Below are positions 1 through 10,900 of a stretch of DNA of 64,000 bases, piece after piece. The stretch covers positions 4,464,001 to 4,528,000 of the forward strand of contig NZ_CP032419.1 of NCBI RefSeq assembly GCF_003595175.1, in the 5' to 3' direction. Position numbers and translations under genes: made by a program. How positions within the stretch are numbered: position 1 is the first letter of the stretch; each line of letters begins with the position of its first letter. The stretch is from Pseudomonas cavernae (GTDB taxonomy: Bacteria > Pseudomonadota > Gammaproteobacteria > Pseudomonadales > Pseudomonadaceae). The notes under the pieces were generated by a model. The model did not search any database, was not told where the DNA came from, and worked only from the letters and a program-made list of their open reading frames with translations.

Positions 1-1862
1 AACTCGCTCAAGGCCCGCACTACCTGGTGCGCTACAGCCTGCATACGCCCAATGGCAGCCTGCACCTGCTGGAGCTCGGCGAGCCGTTCAAGCAGCATGG
101 CCGCCAGTTGCTGCGCGGTTACCTGCTGCCCGCCGACGCGCCGCCACTGGCGGTCGCCACCCAGGCGCAGCCAGCCAGCGCCGACAGCGCCCAGCACCTG
201 TTCCAGCGCGCGGTCGAGCAAAGCGCCAGCGCCTTCATGCTGATCGACCGCGACGGCCTGGTCGAATACGTCAACCCGAGCTTCACCGCGATCACCCTCT
301 ACGGCGCCGAGGAAGTCCAGGGGCGCCGGCTGTCCGAACTGTCGGCGCTGGCGAACCTCAGCGACATCCTCTTCGATGCTCAGTCCGGCCTGGCCGAGCA
401 CAACAGCTGGCAGGGCGAGTTCCGCAGCCGGCGCAAAAACCTCGATCCGTACTGGGGCCAGCTATCGATCTCCAAGGTGTATGACGAGCTGGGCGAGCTG
501 ACCCACTACATCGGCATCTACGAAGACATCACCGAGAACAAGCTGGCCCGGCAACGCATCGAGCGTCTGGCCTACACCGACAACCTGACCCGCCTGGGCA
601 ACCGCCCGGCCTTCATCCGCAGCCTGGAACAGCGCTTCGCCCGCGGCAGCGACAGGCCGTTCAGCCTGCTGCTGGTGGACATCGACAACTTCAAGCGGAT
701 CAACGACAGCCTCGGCCACCAGACCGGCGACAAGCTGCTGGTCAGCCTGGCCAAGCGCCTGCGCAACAGCCTCGACGCCAATGCCAGCCTGGCGCGCTTC
801 GCCAGCAACGAGTTCGCCGTGCTGCTCGACGACAGCGAACCGGCCGGCGCCCAGGCGCTCGCCGGGCAAATCCTGCACACCCTGGACAAGCCGCTGTTCG
901 TCGACAACCAGCTGATCAGCGTCACCGGCTCGGTCGGCCTGGCCTGCGCGCCCGAACACGGCCAGGACCCGCAGACCCTGATGAAGCACGCCGGTCTGGC
1001 CCTGCACAAGGCCAAGGCCAACGGCAAGCACCAGACCCAGACCTTCACCGAGGCGCTGAACGCCGAGGCCAACTACAAGCTGTTCGTCGAGAACAACCTG
1101 CGCCAGGCGCTGACCCAGAACGAGCTGGAAGTCTTCTACCAGCCCAAGCTGTGCCTGCGCACCGGTCAGCTGCGCGGCATGGAAGCGCTGCTGCGCTGGA
1201 ACCATCCGGACAAGGGCATGATTGCCCCCGATCACTTCATCGGCGTCGCCGAGGACACCGGGCTGATCATCCCGATCGGCAAATGGGTGGCGCGCCAGGC
1301 CTGCCGGATGAGCAAGCAGCTCAGCGCCCTCGGTCTCGGCGACCTGCAGGTGGCGATCAACCTGTCGCCCAAGCAGTTCTCCGATCCCGATCTGGTCGGC
1401 TCGCTGGCGGCGATCCTCCACGAGGAACAGCTGGGCGCCCACCTGCTAGAACTGGAACTGACCGAGAGCCTGCTGCTGGAGGCCACCGACGACACCCGCC
1501 ACCAGCTCAGCCGCCTGAAGAGCCTCGGCCTGTCGCTGGCGATGGACGACTTCGGCACCGGCTACTCGTCGCTCAGCTACCTGAAGAAATTCCCCATCGA
1601 CGTGATCAAGATCGATCGCAGCTTCATCAAGGACATTCCGGACAACCAGGACGACATGGAAATCACCTCGGCGGTGATCGCCATGGCCCACAACCTCAAG
1701 CTCAAGGTGGTCGCCGAGGGCATCGAGAGCGCGGCGCAGCTGGCCTTCCTGCGTCGCCACAAGTGCGACGTCGGCCAGGGTTTCCTGTTCGACCAGCCGA
1801 TCCCCAGCCAGGAGCTGCGCGACAGCCTGCGCCGCTATCCGTGCCGCCCCGGCGCGAGCTAA
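1..1862 (+). CDS. dipA: c-di-GMP phosphodiesterase DipA (PAS-GGDEF-EAL), 5' end missing
   Basis: The reading frame is open to the left window edge, so the true start lies outside. Domains in order, numbering from the GTG at 27: PAS about 58-170, GGDEF about 180-340, EAL about 350-600. The diguanylate cyclase signature reads ASNEF (259-263) instead of GGDEF, so synthesis is unlikely. The EAL side looks intact: M-EAL (385-388), DDFGTGYS (from 507) and EGIE (564-567). It should hydrolyse c-di-GMP and favour biofilm dispersal. DipA of P. aeruginosa, also next to msrA, is remembered as having the same degenerate ASNEF. The stop codon lies inside the terminal inverted repeat of the palindromic element that follows. 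Confidence 0.88.
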   Translation, partial: LAQGPHYLVRYSLHTPNGSLHLLELGEPFKQHGRQLLRGYLLPADAPPLAVATQAQPASADSAQHLFQRAVEQSASAFMLIDRDGLVEYVNPSFTAITLYGAEEVQGRRLSELSALANLSDILFDAQSGLAEHNSWQGEFRSRRKNLDPYWGQLSISKVYDELGELTHYIGIYEDITENKLARQRIERLAYTDNLTRLGNRPAFIRSLEQRFARGSDRPFSLLLVDIDNFKRINDSLGHQTGDKLLVSLAKRLRNSLDANASLARFASNEFAVLLDDSEPAGAQALAGQILHTLDKPLFVDNQLISVTGSVGLACAPEHGQDPQTLMKHAGLALHKAKANGKHQTQTFTEALNAEANYKLFVENNLRQALTQNELEVFYQPKLCLRTGQLRGMEALLRWNHPDKGMIAPDHFIGVAEDTGLIIPIGKWVARQACRMSKQLSALGLGDLQVAINLSPKQFSDPDLVGSLAAILHEEQLGAHLLELELTESLLLEATDDTRHQLSRLKSLGLSLAMDDFGTGYSSLSYLKKFPIDVIKIDRSFIKDIPDNQDDMEITSAVIAMAHNLKLKVVAEGIESAAQLAFLRRHKCDVGQGFLFDQPIPSQELRDSLRRYPCRPGAS

Positions 1863-2007
1863 GAACCTGTCTCGGATCTGCTGCGCGTCGGTGATACTGC
1901 GTTAAAAACACCCTCGGAATGCTCATTTACAACTCGTAAACTCCGCTTCCTCGGCTGTTTTTGCCTTGTCTCACTCTAGCTCGCGAGATCCGAAACAGGC
2001 TCTAAGC
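1858..2007. mobile_element. MITE-like palindromic element A
   Basis: About 150 bp bounded by 22-bp terminal inverted repeats (1858-1879 and 1986-2007, 19 of 22 positions matching). The centre is a small hairpin TTTAC-N5-GTAAA (1926-1940 region), flanked by near-complementary arms beginning AAAAACA / TGTTTTT. No ORF or transposase is present, so it would be non-autonomous. It fills half of the dipA-msrA gap and its left repeat contains the dipA stop codon. A diverged relative sits inside the aryl-polyene AMP-ligase at 20963-21106. The long palindrome might also act as a transcription stop. Confidence 0.7.
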
Positions 2008-2151
2008 GCAGCCGCTCGACGCACCCGCGTGAAATTTTCCCCGCGCAGGGCGCTCTAAGTAGTCGTGCCGTCGCCACTTATCCGCCAGCCCCGGCCGTTG
2101 CCGGGGATAGGCTCTAGACTGCTTCAGCGTCTAAACAGAGGAAATCTGCTC

Positions 2152-2799
2152 ATGGTTCTGCGCTCCAACATCCTCGTCCACAAACGCGACCTGCCCAGCA
2201 GCGAACAAGCCCTGCCGGGGCGCGCCACGCCGATGCCGGTGCCGAGCCGCCACTATGTCAACGGCAACCCGCTGCAGGGGCCATTCCCCGAAGGCCTGGA
2301 ACAGGCGGTGTTCGGCCTCGGCTGTTTCTGGGGCGCCGAGTGGCGCTTCTGGCAACAGCCGGGGGTGTGGACCACGGCTGTGGGTTATGCCGGCGGCCAG
2401 ACGCCGAACCCAACTTATGACGAGACCTGCTCCGGGCTGACCGGCCATACCGAAGTGGTGCTGGTGGTGTTCGATCCGAGCCGGATCAGCTACGCGCAGC
2501 TGCTCAAGCTATTCTGGGAAGCCCACGACCCGACCCAGGGCATGCGCCAGGGCAACGACATCGGCACCCAGTACCGCTCGGCGATCTACTGCCACGGCCC
2601 GGCCCAACTGGCGGCCGCCGAAGTCAGCCGCAGCCTGTTCCAGGGCCAGCTGGACAAGGCCAAGTACGGCGCTATCACCACCGAGATCGCCGACGCGCCG
2701 CCGTTCTACTATGCCGAGGCCTACCACCAGCAGTACCTGGCGAAGAACCCCGGCGGCTACTGCGGCCTGGGCAGTACCGGGGTGTGTTTGCCGGCCTGA
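2152..2799 (+). CDS. msrA: Peptide methionine-S-sulfoxide reductase MsrA
   Basis: Reduces the S epimer of methionine sulfoxide in proteins and free methionine using thioredoxin. The catalytic motif GCFWGAEW is present with nucleophile Cys58. The C-terminus carries a [11 protein letters not shown] segment with candidate resolving cysteines. The ATG at 2152 is chosen over an upstream GTG at 2065 because it has an AGAGGAAA ribosome site and gives 215 aa, the usual pseudomonad length. It is cytosolic. Downstream lie a REP palindrome and a bidirectional terminator facing rlmJ. Confidence 0.95.
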   Translation: MVLRSNILVHKRDLPSSEQALPGRATPMPVPSRHYVNGNPLQGPFPEGLEQAVFGLGCFWGAEWRFWQQPGVWTTAVGYAGGQTPNPTYDETCSGLTGHTEVVLVVFDPSRISYAQLLKLFWEAHDPTQGMRQGNDIGTQYRSAIYCHGPAQLAAAEVSRSLFQGQLDKAKYGAITTEIADAPPFYYAEAYHQQYLAKNPGGYCGLGSTGVCLPA

Positions 2800-2824
2800 T
2801 CGAAGGCTGTCGCACGCCGAAGGT

Positions 2825-2890
2825 GTAGGGTGGAAAACCGCGAAGCGTTTTCCACCGAATGGTGGATGGATAGAGCGCCATCCACCCTAC
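2825..2890. repeat. REP-type palindrome (GTAGGGTGGA family)
   Basis: Outer arms GTAGGGTGGA (2825-2834) and TCCACCCTAC (2881-2890) are perfect inverted repeats. Two inner hairpins are built from GGTGGAAAACC / GGTTTTCCACC-type and GGTGGATGG / CCATCCACC-type arms. It lies in the msrA-rlmJ convergent gap. The same outer arm recurs at 38810. Confidence 0.75.
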
Positions 2891-2908
2891 GCCTGAGCCC
2901 AGATCCAT

Positions 2909-2939
2909 AAAAAAGCCCGGCATCGACCGGGGCTTTTTT
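2909..2939. terminator. Bidirectional intrinsic terminator, msrA/rlmJ
   Basis: A stem AAAAAAGCCC-GG / CC-GGGGCTTTTTT with a 6-nt loop has an A-tract on the left and a T-tract on the right, so it can stop transcription from both convergent genes. Its right edge touches the rlmJ stop codon at 2939. Confidence 0.85.
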
Positions 2940-3772
2940 CACTCTTCGATCAACCAATCCAGCCGCCAGCCCCCCTGGCTCTGCGCCAGGGTCTCGGCCA
3001 GCCAGGGCAGCAGCTGGCGCAATTCGTCTTCCAGGCCCCAGGGCGGATTGGCGATGACCAGGCCGGAGCCGTTCAGACGCTGCGCCTCGTCGGTCGCATG
3101 CACATACAGCTCGGCGCGCAGCAGCTTGGGCGCGCCGCTCTGCTCCAGGCCACTATAGAACTGGCGCAGTTGGCGCAGCTCCTTGATCGGGTACCAGATC
3201 ACCGCCACGGTTTGGCGCATACGGCCGATGGTTTCCTGCAGCGCCTGCACGCAGCGCTGCAGTTCGTCGCCCTGCTCGAACGGCGGATCGATCAGCAGCA
3301 GGCCGCGCTTCTCCGCCACCGGCAGCAGCGCGCGCGGAATGTGCCAGCCCTCGCCCAGGTGCACGGCCACGCGGCGGTCGCCCTGCATGTTGTCCTTGAG
3401 CAGGCGGCCGTCTTCCGGGTGCTTCTCGTTCAGATGCAGGCGATCCTGCTCGCGGGTCAGCTGGCGCGCCAACTCCGGCGAGCCGGGGTAGTAGCGCAAC
3501 TGGCCATCCGGGTTCAGCTCGCGCACCACGCGCAGGTAGTCGCCGGCCAGCGCCGGCGTTTCGGCCTGCCACAGACGTCCGATTCCCTCGCGGAATTCGT
3601 CGGTGCGGCTGGCCTGATCGCCCTTGAGGTCGTACAGGCCGACGCCGGCATGGCTGTCGAGGTAGGCGAACGGCGTGTCCTTGCGCGACAGCAGGGCGAT
3701 CAGCCGCGACAGGGTCAGGTGCTTGAAGACATCGGCGTGGTTGCCGGCGTGGAAGGCGTGGCGGTAGTTCAT
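2939..3772 (-). CDS. rlmJ: 23S rRNA (adenine(2030)-N6)-methyltransferase RlmJ
   Basis: A SAM-dependent methyltransferase that modifies A2030 of 23S rRNA. The N-terminus MNYRHAFHAGNHADVFKH is the hallmark of the family, and the catalytic motif appears as IDPPFEQGDE. The predicted length of 277 aa is close to the 280 aa of E. coli RlmJ. The ATG at 3772 is preceded by an AGGAG site. An open frame continues upstream to 3919, but only through a REP palindrome and is not coding. Transcribed convergently with msrA. It could also be listed under the older name yhiR. Confidence 0.92.
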   Translation of the reverse strand: MNYRHAFHAGNHADVFKHLTLSRLIALLSRKDTPFAYLDSHAGVGLYDLKGDQASRTDEFREGIGRLWQAETPALAGDYLRVVRELNPDGQLRYYPGSPELARQLTREQDRLHLNEKHPEDGRLLKDNMQGDRRVAVHLGEGWHIPRALLPVAEKRGLLLIDPPFEQGDELQRCVQALQETIGRMRQTVAVIWYPIKELRQLRQFYSGLEQSGAPKLLRAELYVHATDEAQRLNGSGLVIANPPWGLEDELRQLLPWLAETLAQSQGGWRLDWLIEE

Positions 3773-3822
3773 GACGGGCTCCTGGCGAGGCGCGCATTCT
3801 AGCACCGCGGAATGCCCGCCTC

Positions 3823-3902
3823 CGTAGGATGGGTTGAGCGTAGCGATACCCATCGACAAGCGACGATGGGTATCGGCGCTGCGCGCCTCGACCCATCCTA
3901 CG
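3823..3902. repeat. REP-type palindrome (GTAGGATGGGTT family)
   Basis: Outer arms CGTAGGATGGGT and ACCCATCCTACG enclose inner arms GATACCCATCG / CGATGGGTATC. It lies between the divergent rlmJ and acyl-CoA dehydrogenase genes. The same family recurs at 5835 and 22152. Confidence 0.8.
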
Positions 3903-4009
3903 CGCTCAGGGCGAGGCAAGTTTTACGCCTTTATCACGCTAATCGATGGTGCTAGGCGGCCTTCATTCACCGACCTAGACTGCAGCGGTTCCCATTCGAG
4001 GTACTGTCC

Positions 4010-5827
4010 ATGTCCGAGACCCTGCTCAGCTCCCGCAACCTGGCCTTCGAACTCTACGAAGTGCTGGACGCCGAAGCCCTGACCCAGCGCCCGCGCTTCG
4101 CCGAGCACAGCCGCGAGACCTTCGACGCCGCGCTCGGCACCGCGCGCAGCATCGCCGAGGAGCTGTTCGCCCCGCACAACCGCAAGAGCGACGAGCACGA
4201 GCCGCAGTACGCGGATGGCAGCGCGGTGCTGATCCCGGAAGTCAAACCGGCGGTCGACGCCTTCATCGAGGCCGGCTTCCAGAACGCCTCGCGCAGCTTC
4301 GAGGCCGGCGGCATGCAGCTACCCAGCCTGCTGTCGCGCGCCTGCTTCGCGCATTTCCAGGCGGCCAACATCGCCACCTCGTCCTATCCGATGCTGACCA
4401 TGGGCGCCAGCCACCTGATCGAGACCTTCGGCGACGACGAGCAGAAGCGCCGCTTCCTGCAGCCGATGATCGACGGCCGCTTCTTCGGCACCATGGCGCT
4501 GACCGAGCCGCACGCCGGCTCCTCGCTGGCGGATATCCGCACCCGCGCGGAACCCGCAGCAGACGGTAGCTACCGGATCAAGGGCAACAAGATCTTCATC
4601 TCCGGCGGCGATCACCCGCTCTCCGAGAACATCGTGCACATGGTGCTGGCCAAGCTGCCGGACGCACCGGCCGGGGTGAAGGGCATCTCGCTGTTCATCG
4701 TGCCGAAATTCCTGGTCAACGCCGACGGCAGCCTGGGCAAGCGCAACGACGTGCTGCTCGCCGGCCTGTTCCACAAGATGGGCTGGCGCGGCACCACCTC
4801 CACCGCACTGAACTTCGGCGACAACGGCGAGTGCGTCGGCTATCTGGTGGGCAAGCCGCACCAGGGCCTGGCCTACATGTTCCAGATGATGAACGAGGCG
4901 CGCATCGGCGTCGGCATGGGCGCCATCATGCTCGGCTACGCCGGCTACCTGTACTCGCTGGAGTACGCCCGCCAGCGCCCACAGGGCCGCCTGCCGGACG
5001 GCAAGGACCCGACCGCGGCGCAGGTGGCGATCATCCAGCACACCGACGTGCGGCGCATGCTGCTGACCCAGAAGGCCTACGTCGAGGGCGCTTTCGACCT
5101 CGGCCTGTACGCCGCGCGCCTGGTCGACGACTGCGAGACCCTGGCGACCGAGGACGAGCGCCAGCAGGCCCACGAACTGCTCGATCTGCTCACCCCAATC
5201 GTCAAGTCCTGGCCTTCGGAGTTCTGCCTCAAGGCCAACGAGCTGGCGATCCAGATCCTCGGCGGCCACGGCTACACCCGCGAATACCCGGTCGAGCAGT
5301 ACTACCGCGACAACCGCCTCAACCCGATCCACGAGGGCACCCACGGCATCCAGTCGCTCGACCTGCTCGGCCGCAAGCTGGCGCAGAACGGCGGCGCCGG
5401 CCTCAAGCAGCTGACCAGGCTGATCCACACCGCCTGCCAGCGCGCCGCAGGCTTCCCGGCGCTCGACGCCCTGCGTCAGCCGCTGGAGCAGCTGCTGGCA
5501 CGGCTGTCGGCGGTGACCCTGGCGCTGCTCGGCGACTTGATGGCCGGCCAGGTCAACCAGGGCCTGGCCAACTCGGCGCTGTACCTCAAGGTGTTCGGCC
5601 ATACGGTGATCGGCTGGCGCTGGCTGGAACAGGCGATCCGCGCCGAGCAAGGCTTGGCACTCATCAATAAAGGCGAGGGCAACGCCGCCGACGCCGACTT
5701 CTACCGCGGCAAGCTGCAGGCGGCGCGCTACTTCCTGACCTGGGAAGTGCCGAGCTGCCACCACGAACTGAGCCTGCTCGAAGCCCGCGACGACACCTGT
5801 CTGGGCATGCGCGACGCCTGGTTCTGA
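4010..5827 (+). CDS. Acyl-CoA dehydrogenase with C-terminal extension
   Basis: An FAD enzyme catalysing alpha,beta-dehydrogenation of an acyl-CoA. At 605 aa it is longer than the roughly 380-aa classical enzymes and resembles the DmdC/PA5020-like subgroup with an extra C-terminal helical domain. Visible motifs are LTEPHAGSSLADIRT (FAD/substrate side), ILGGHGYTREYPVEQYYRD and NPIHEGTHGIQ, where Glu442 is the likely catalytic base. A GAGGT ribosome site precedes the ATG at 4010. It stands alone between two REP-containing gaps. The substrate cannot be read from sequence; medium- to long-chain acyl-CoA or methylthiopropanoyl-CoA are possibilities. Confidence 0.88.
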   Translation: MSETLLSSRNLAFELYEVLDAEALTQRPRFAEHSRETFDAALGTARSIAEELFAPHNRKSDEHEPQYADGSAVLIPEVKPAVDAFIEAGFQNASRSFEAGGMQLPSLLSRACFAHFQAANIATSSYPMLTMGASHLIETFGDDEQKRRFLQPMIDGRFFGTMALTEPHAGSSLADIRTRAEPAADGSYRIKGNKIFISGGDHPLSENIVHMVLAKLPDAPAGVKGISLFIVPKFLVNADGSLGKRNDVLLAGLFHKMGWRGTTSTALNFGDNGECVGYLVGKPHQGLAYMFQMMNEARIGVGMGAIMLGYAGYLYSLEYARQRPQGRLPDGKDPTAAQVAIIQHTDVRRMLLTQKAYVEGAFDLGLYAARLVDDCETLATEDERQQAHELLDLLTPIVKSWPSEFCLKANELAIQILGGHGYTREYPVEQYYRDNRLNPIHEGTHGIQSLDLLGRKLAQNGGAGLKQLTRLIHTACQRAAGFPALDALRQPLEQLLARLSAVTLALLGDLMAGQVNQGLANSALYLKVFGHTVIGWRWLEQAIRAEQGLALINKGEGNAADADFYRGKLQAARYFLTWEVPSCHHELSLLEARDDTCLGMRDAWF

Positions 5828-5834
5828 TCTCCTG

Positions 5835-5913
5835 CGTAGGATGGGTTAGCCGCGCAGCGGCGTAACCCATCACGGCGCCGGCATGGGTATCGCTGCGCCC
5901 AACCCATCCTACG
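5835..5913. repeat. REP-type palindrome (GTAGGATGGGTT family)
   Basis: Arms CGTAGGATGGGTT (from 5835) and AACCCATCCTACG (to 5913) are perfectly complementary. A second inner palindrome carries TAACCCATCA / ATGGGTATCG. It starts a few bases after the acyl-CoA dehydrogenase stop. Confidence 0.8.
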
Positions 5914-5945
5914 ACCGGGAGAGGACTTGGATGAGGGACAGCGGC

Positions 5946-5997
5946 GTAGCCCGGATGCAATCCGGGACGCGACTTCCCCAGATTGCATCCGGGCTAC
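5946..5997. repeat. Second palindrome family (GTAGCCCGGATGCAATC)
   Basis: A perfect 17-bp inverted repeat, GTAGCCCGGATGCAATC (5946-5962) against 5981-5997, with an 18-nt loop. It is unlike the neighbouring REP at 5835, so two repeat families lie side by side. The rest of the 367-bp gap (5998-6194) holds no ORF I would support, only a candidate nhaP2 promoter. Confidence 0.8.
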
Positions 5998-6102
5998 CCA
6001 CCACACCTGCCCCCTGCTGTGGTGCTTTCAGCGCCATCCCAGCGTCCGCGAAACCTTGCCTGAATTCGCCGGTCTGAGCGCTGCCCGCTGCCTTGCAAAT
6101 GC

Positions 6103-6133
6103 TTGCCGGCGATCGCCAGCCACAGGTTAGAAT
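6103..6133 (+). promoter_or_regulatory. Candidate sigma-70 promoter for nhaP2
   Basis: TTGCCG (6103-6108) and TAGAAT (6128-6133) are separated by 19 bp, longer than optimal. The element lies about 60 bp upstream of the GTG start. It is weak evidence read by eye. Confidence 0.3.
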
Positions 6134-6194
6134 CGCCTGGCATGCGCACTGCCTGCGCCGTTCCCACCCCGTTTCTTCGCCTGGAGCCCCACCT

Positions 6195-7940
<1,746 letters not shown>

Positions 7941-7974
7941 ACTCCCTGAATTCCGAGCCGCCCGAACCGAGCCT

Positions 7975-10900
7975 ATGCCTCTTTTGCGTACTTTTTTTGC
8001 CGCCGCCCTGCTGGGGCTGTGCCTCACCGCCCAGCCCCTGCAAGCCGCCGAACCGCCGAGCAGCAGCGCTGTTCAGCGCAGCCTCGATAGCCTCGCCGAG
8101 CGCAAGCTGGCCGATGCCGATATGCAGGCGATCAAGCAGGTCCTGGAAGACACCCTGCGCTTGCTCACGCAGAAGGACGACAGCGAGCAGCGCCTGGCTC
8201 AACTCAAACAGCAACTGGCCGGCGCGCCGCGGCAGATCGGCGAAGCCCAGCGCGAGCTGGCGCGCCTGCAGGCCACGCCGCCCGTCACGGTGGCCAAGCG
8301 CTATGCCAGCAGTTCGGTGGCCCAGCTCGACCAACTGCTGTCCGACCGCAATAACCAACTGGCCGAATGGCAACAGGAACTGGCGGCCGCCAACAGTCTG
8401 ATCGTCACCGCGCAAACCCGCCCCGAGCGCGCCCAAGCCGAGATCAGCAAGGGTCAGGCGCGCACCCAGGCCATCAACAGCATCCTCAAGCTCGGCAAGG
8501 ACGACGGTAAGCCGCTGAGCTCGGAGCGGCGTGACCAACTCAACGCCGAACTGGCCATGCTCAGTGCACAGGCCCAGCTGCGCCGCGAGGAACTGGCCGC
8601 CAACAGTCAGCTGCAGGACCTCGGTAACGCCCAGCGCGATCTGCTCGACGAACGCATCCGCCGCGCCGAGCAGGAAAGCCGCGACCTACAGTCGCTGATC
8701 AACGAGCAGCGCCGCGAGCAGTCCGAGCGTACCGTCGCCGAACTGTCGCGCGAGGCGCAGAAGGCCGGCTCCGGCAACCTGCTGGCCAGCGAGAGCGAGG
8801 CCAATCTCAAACTTTCCGACTATCTGCTGCGCTCCACCGAGCGACTCAACCTGCTGACCCAGAAGAACCTCGAGGCCAAGCAGCAGCTGGACAACCTCAA
8901 TCAAGTCGACCAGGCCCTGGACGAGCAGATCAGCGTGCTGCAGGGCAGCCTGCTGCTGGCGAAGATCCTCTACCAGCAGAAGCAGGCGCTGCCGAAGATC
9001 GCGGTGGACCGCAACCTGGCCGACGAAATCGCCGACATCCGCCTCTATCAATTCGAGATCAACCAGCAGCGCGAGCAGATCAGCAACCCCGAGGCCTATG
9101 TCGAGAAGATCCTCGCCGGCCAGCCGCCGGCCGAGATCACCGCGGCGCTACGCGCCACCCTGACCGAGCTGGTCGCCACCCGCAGCGGACTGCTGGAGCG
9201 GCTCAACCGCGAGATGAGCGCGGTGCTCAACGAGGCGATCACCTTGCAGCTGAACCAGAAGCAGCTGCAGAGCACCACCACCACCCTGCGCGCCACCCTC
9301 GACGAGCAGATGTTCTGGATTCCCAGCAACAAACCGCTCGACCTGGCCTGGCTGAAGAGCACCCCGCACCTGCTCGAGCGGCAACTCAGTGCGGTGCCCT
9401 GGGGCTCGGCGATCAAGGAGCTGGGTGCCGGGTTGATCGATAAGCCGCTGGTGTTCCTGCCGCTGTTGCTGCTGATCGGCCTGCTGCTGTGGAAACGCAG
9501 CTACCTGATGCAGAAGGCTAGCGCCCTGCACCAGGACATCGGCCACTACAAACACGACAGCCAGTTGCACACCCCACTGGCGCTGCTGCTGACCCTGCTG
9601 CTGGCGCTGCCCGGCACCCTGTTGCTGGCCCTTGCCGGCTTCGCCCTGCAGATGGATGCGCGCGGCCAGAACATCGCCCTCGGCGCCGCTTTGATCCAGA
9701 TGGCCCAGGCCTGGCTGGTGTTCTTCACCGCCCAGCGGGTGCTGGCGCCTTCGGGCGTGGCCGAGTTGCACTTTCGCTGGCCGCGCCCGCAGGTGGCCTA
9801 CCTGCGCACCCAGGTGCGCCGCTTCGGCCTCGTGGTGCTGGCGCTGGTAGCCGTGGTGACAGTGGCCGAACGTCAGCCGCAGGCGCTGGCCGGGGACATC
9901 ATCGGCATCGCCGTGGTGCTCACCTGCTACGCCCTGATGAGCTGGCTGATGGCTAGCCTGCTGCTCAACCCGCCGACCCGCGAACGCGCCTCGGCGTTCC
10001 GCCTGCTGCTCGGCCTGGCCTTCACCGCACTGCCGCTGGTGCTGTTCGTCGCGGTTTGCCTGGGCTACTACTACACCGCGCTGCGGCTCACCGACCGACT
10101 GATCGACACCGTCTACCTGCTGCTGCTCTGGCTGGTGCTGGAGGCCGCCCTGGTCCGCGGCCTGAGTGTCGCCGCCCGGCGCCTGGCCTACCAGCGCGCG
10201 CTGAGCAAGCGCCAGGCGCAGGCCAAGGAAGGCGCCGACAGCGATGTGGTCGAGGAGCCGACCCTGGACATCGAGCAGGTCAACCAGCAGTCGCTGCGCC
10301 TGATCAGCCTGACCCTGCTGGTCGCCTTCGTCATCGCCCTGTACTGGGTGTGGGCCGACCTGATCTCGGTGTTCGCCTACCTCGACAACGTCACCCTCTA
10401 CCAGTACTCCAGCGGCAGCGGCGCCGCCGCCGTGCAGGTGCCGCTCAGCCTCAGCGACCTGCTCGGCGCGCTGGTGATCCTGGCCATCACCGTGGCCCTG
10501 GCGCGCAACCTGCCGGGCCTGCTCGAGGTGCTGGTGCTGTCGCGTCTGAGCCTGGCCCAGGGCAGCGCCTACGCGGCCACCACCCTGCTGTCCTACGCCA
10601 TCATCGGCTTCGGCTCGGTCTCTACCCTGTCCACCCTCGGGGTCAGCTGGGACAAGCTGCAATGGCTGGCCGCAGCCCTCTCGGTGGGTATCGGTTTCGG
10701 CCTGCAGGCGATCTTCGCCAACTTCGTTTCCGGCCTGATCATCCTGTTCGAGCGGCCGGTGCGCATCGGCGACGTGGTGACCATCGGCGCCCTGTCCGGC
10801 ACGGTCAGCCGCATCCGCATCCGCGCCACTACCATCACCGACTTCGATCGCAAGGAAATCATCGTCCCCAACCAGACCTTCATCACCGATCAGTTGATCA

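Noticed and set aside
2065..2151. Longer msrA start at GTG 2065
   Set aside because: The added 29 residues lack conservation and the ATG at 2152 has a clear ribosome site.
4319..5764. Long minus-strand open frame of 481 codons opposite the acyl-CoA dehydrogenase
   Set aside because: It is the mirror of a well-conserved gene with FAD and catalytic motifs; G+C-rich codon bias keeps antisense frames open, and the translation is low-complexity with no recognisable motif.
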